Below, one piece after another: positions 5,405 through 6,103 of a DNA stretch of 6,103 nucleotides. A program made the position numbers and the translations under genes. The stretch is from CAZAQS01 sp964486825 (GTDB taxonomy: Bacteria; Chloroflexota; Anaerolineae; Anaerolineales; UBA4823). Location of the stretch: assembly GCA_964486825.1 (NCBI GenBank), contig CAZAQS010000282.1, positions 1-6,103 of the forward strand. Reading direction: 5' to 3'. The first letter of the stretch is position 1. Every line of letters starts with the position of its first letter. The notes beneath the pieces are model-generated. The model did not search any database. It saw nothing but the letters and a program-made list of their open reading frames with translations, and was not told the DNA's origin.

Positions 5405-5851
5405 TTATATTCGCTTGGCGAGGGGGATGAAAAGAATGGCTGTTACGGCGCCGTAAATCAAATGGCCCATCAAGCTAAACCACTGGTCGGTACCGATGGC
5501 CAAGACCATCTCGCTCATACCCAGCATCAAGGGCATCAGGATCAAAGCGCCGAGCACCCACCAGATGACGCCATAGACCAGCCCGGCAGCGATGGCTGAT
5601 CCCCATCCGGTTAAATAGCGCGCTGCGACCAGCCCAAAAATCGCCCCTAAGGCTGCACTGATGGCCATGTGGACGATAAAGCCGACCACGGCGCTCTGTG
5701 AGCCGACCAGCATGCCGACCATTGGCAGCATACCCATCATACCCATGAGCATGCCGAAGACGAGGCCGCCGCCCAGTCCTGCGATAGCGCCTGCTATGAT
5801 GAGTTTCGACTGGGAAGTGTTGCGGATATCTGAAAAGGTGTTAGTAGTCAT
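5405..5851 (-). CDS. Polytopic membrane protein with four helices
   Basis: A 148-residue integral membrane protein of unknown function. The start at 5851 is chosen because GGAGG lies 4 nt before this ATG; the frame is open for 30 more codons upstream, but those residues are polar, have no ribosome site and do not look conserved. A polar N-terminus of about 16 residues is followed by predicted helices near 17-49 (Gly- and Met-rich, with MLMGMMGMLPMVGM), 54-79, 85-111 (LVYGVIWWVLGALILMP) and 124-145 (MGHLIYG). The second and fourth helices share a His-centred pattern (VHMAISAALGAIFG and GHLIYGAVTAILF), suggesting an internal two-helix duplication. It resembles loosely characterised DUF6789/YagU-like membrane proteins, but I cannot name a family with certainty. 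It is transcribed toward nnrE, with a stem-loop between. Topology by eye, no signal peptide. Confidence 0.85.
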   Translation of the reverse strand: MTTNTFSDIRNTSQSKLIIAGAIAGLGGGLVFGMLMGMMGMLPMVGMLVGSQSAVVGFIVHMAISAALGAIFGLVAARYLTGWGSAIAAGLVYGVIWWVLGALILMPLMLGMSEMVLAIGTDQWFSLMGHLIYGAVTAILFIPLAKRI

Positions 5852-5860
5852 TTTTCCTCC
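5849..5860 (-). promoter_or_regulatory. Ribosome binding site fixing the start of the membrane protein
   Basis: On the minus strand GGAGG is followed by AAAA and then ATG. This is the only good Shine-Dalgarno near the 5' end of the open frame, and it places the start 30 codons inside the longest possible frame, giving 148 rather than 178 residues. Confidence 0.8.
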
Positions 5861-5969
5861 ATTTGACAGTGAAATAAGGTTTGTCCCGATACATATACTG
5901 ACGACCTGGCTTTCACAATCCTTACGAAATTGGGAAAGCACAATTGATTCCCAGCACCATGTTGTACTG

Positions 5970-5990
5970 GTAAGAAAAGTAAAGTAAGAA
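5970..5990. repeat. Tandem GTAAGAA motifs upstream of the membrane protein gene
   Basis: GTAAGAA occurs at 5970-5976 and again at 5984-5990, a 14-bp period. The first copy extends to GTAAGAAAA, the same 9-mer found in both arms of the inverted repeat at 3743-3790. It lies about 120-140 bp before the membrane protein start on the minus strand, a plausible distance for a regulator site, but its role is not shown. Confidence 0.35.
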
Positions 5991-6040
5991 TCTGATCAAC
6001 AATAGCGTCAAAATAATACAGATCAAATCAGAACATGCAT

Positions 6041-6103
6041 CTAGTCGCCCAGCAGCAAGCGGTTGGAGAAAACATCATGAGATCTGATTGATCGATGAAG
6101 ATT
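6041..6103 (-). CDS. Possible C-terminal end of a gene entering from the right edge
   Basis: One minus-strand frame is open from the window edge to a TAG at 6041-6043 and reads as 20 plausible residues ending in SHDVFSNRLLLGD. I recognise no family. The neighbouring genes from 4559 on are on the same strand, so a minus-strand gene end here would fit. Twenty open codons are too few to be sure, and the stretch could be non-coding. Between this and the membrane protein start (5852-6040) I see only the short repeats listed separately and no clear promoter. Confidence 0.25.
   Translation of the reverse strand, partial: NLHRSIRSHDVFSNRLLLGD

Noticed and set aside
5860..5925. Minus-strand TTGTGA with TATATG/TATGTA as a promoter for the membrane gene
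   Set aside because: The spacing is either 15 with a fair -10 or 17 with a poor -10; not better than chance in AT-rich DNA.
5852..5941. Upstream extension of the membrane protein to a start at 5941
   Set aside because: No ribosome site there, whereas GGAGG precedes the ATG at 5851; the extra 30 residues are polar and look non-coding.
6095..6103. ATG near the right end on the plus strand
   Set aside because: Three codons only and no ribosome site.

Overview
The window looks like a chromosomal stretch of a free-living heterotrophic bacterium, most likely a member of the Chloroflexota (Anaerolineae-like). This placement is an inference from the gene set and protein flavour (short-form 6-phosphogluconate dehydrogenase, a stand-alone NAD(P)H-hydrate epimerase, a cytosolic DUF1684 protein, a GH15 relic), not from a marker gene. 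There are no RNA genes, no CRISPR array and no transposase.

Left block (about 82-3685, minus strand): a sugar-oxidation operon. In the direction of transcription it reads: the 84-residue head of a GH15 glucoamylase-like gene, then pgl (6-phosphogluconolactonase), gnd (short-form 6-phosphogluconate dehydrogenase) and zwf (glucose-6-phosphate dehydrogenase). The three intact enzymes make up the whole oxidative pentose phosphate branch, converting glucose-6-phosphate to ribulose-5-phosphate plus CO2 with two reduced nicotinamide cofactors. The GH15 stop codon overlaps the pgl ribosome binding site, so the relic may survive as a translated leader.

Middle (3686-4558): a 147-bp divergent intergenic region holds a perfect 10-bp inverted repeat whose arms can also pair in a second register. 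It is followed on the plus strand by a DUF1684 protein and a 49-residue two-helix membrane protein missed by length cut-offs.

Right block (4559-6103, minus strand): nnrE (NAD(P)H-hydrate epimerase) is preceded without any gap by what looks like the 3' tail of a DUF427 gene. Next come a strong stem-loop and a 148-residue four-helix membrane protein. The final 160 bases hold repeated GTAAGAA and GATCAA motifs and possibly the last 20 codons of another minus-strand gene.

Nothing here is clearly a new defence or mobile system. The most interesting points are: (1) the 49-residue protein looks like one half of the internally duplicated 148-residue membrane protein next to it; (2) a 9-mer, GTAAGAAAA, occurs three times, all in the upstream regions of these operons; (3) the dinucleotide-binding sites of zwf and gnd suggest NAD rather than NADP use; (4) two gene relics lie at operon junctions, pointing to deletion-driven remodelling.
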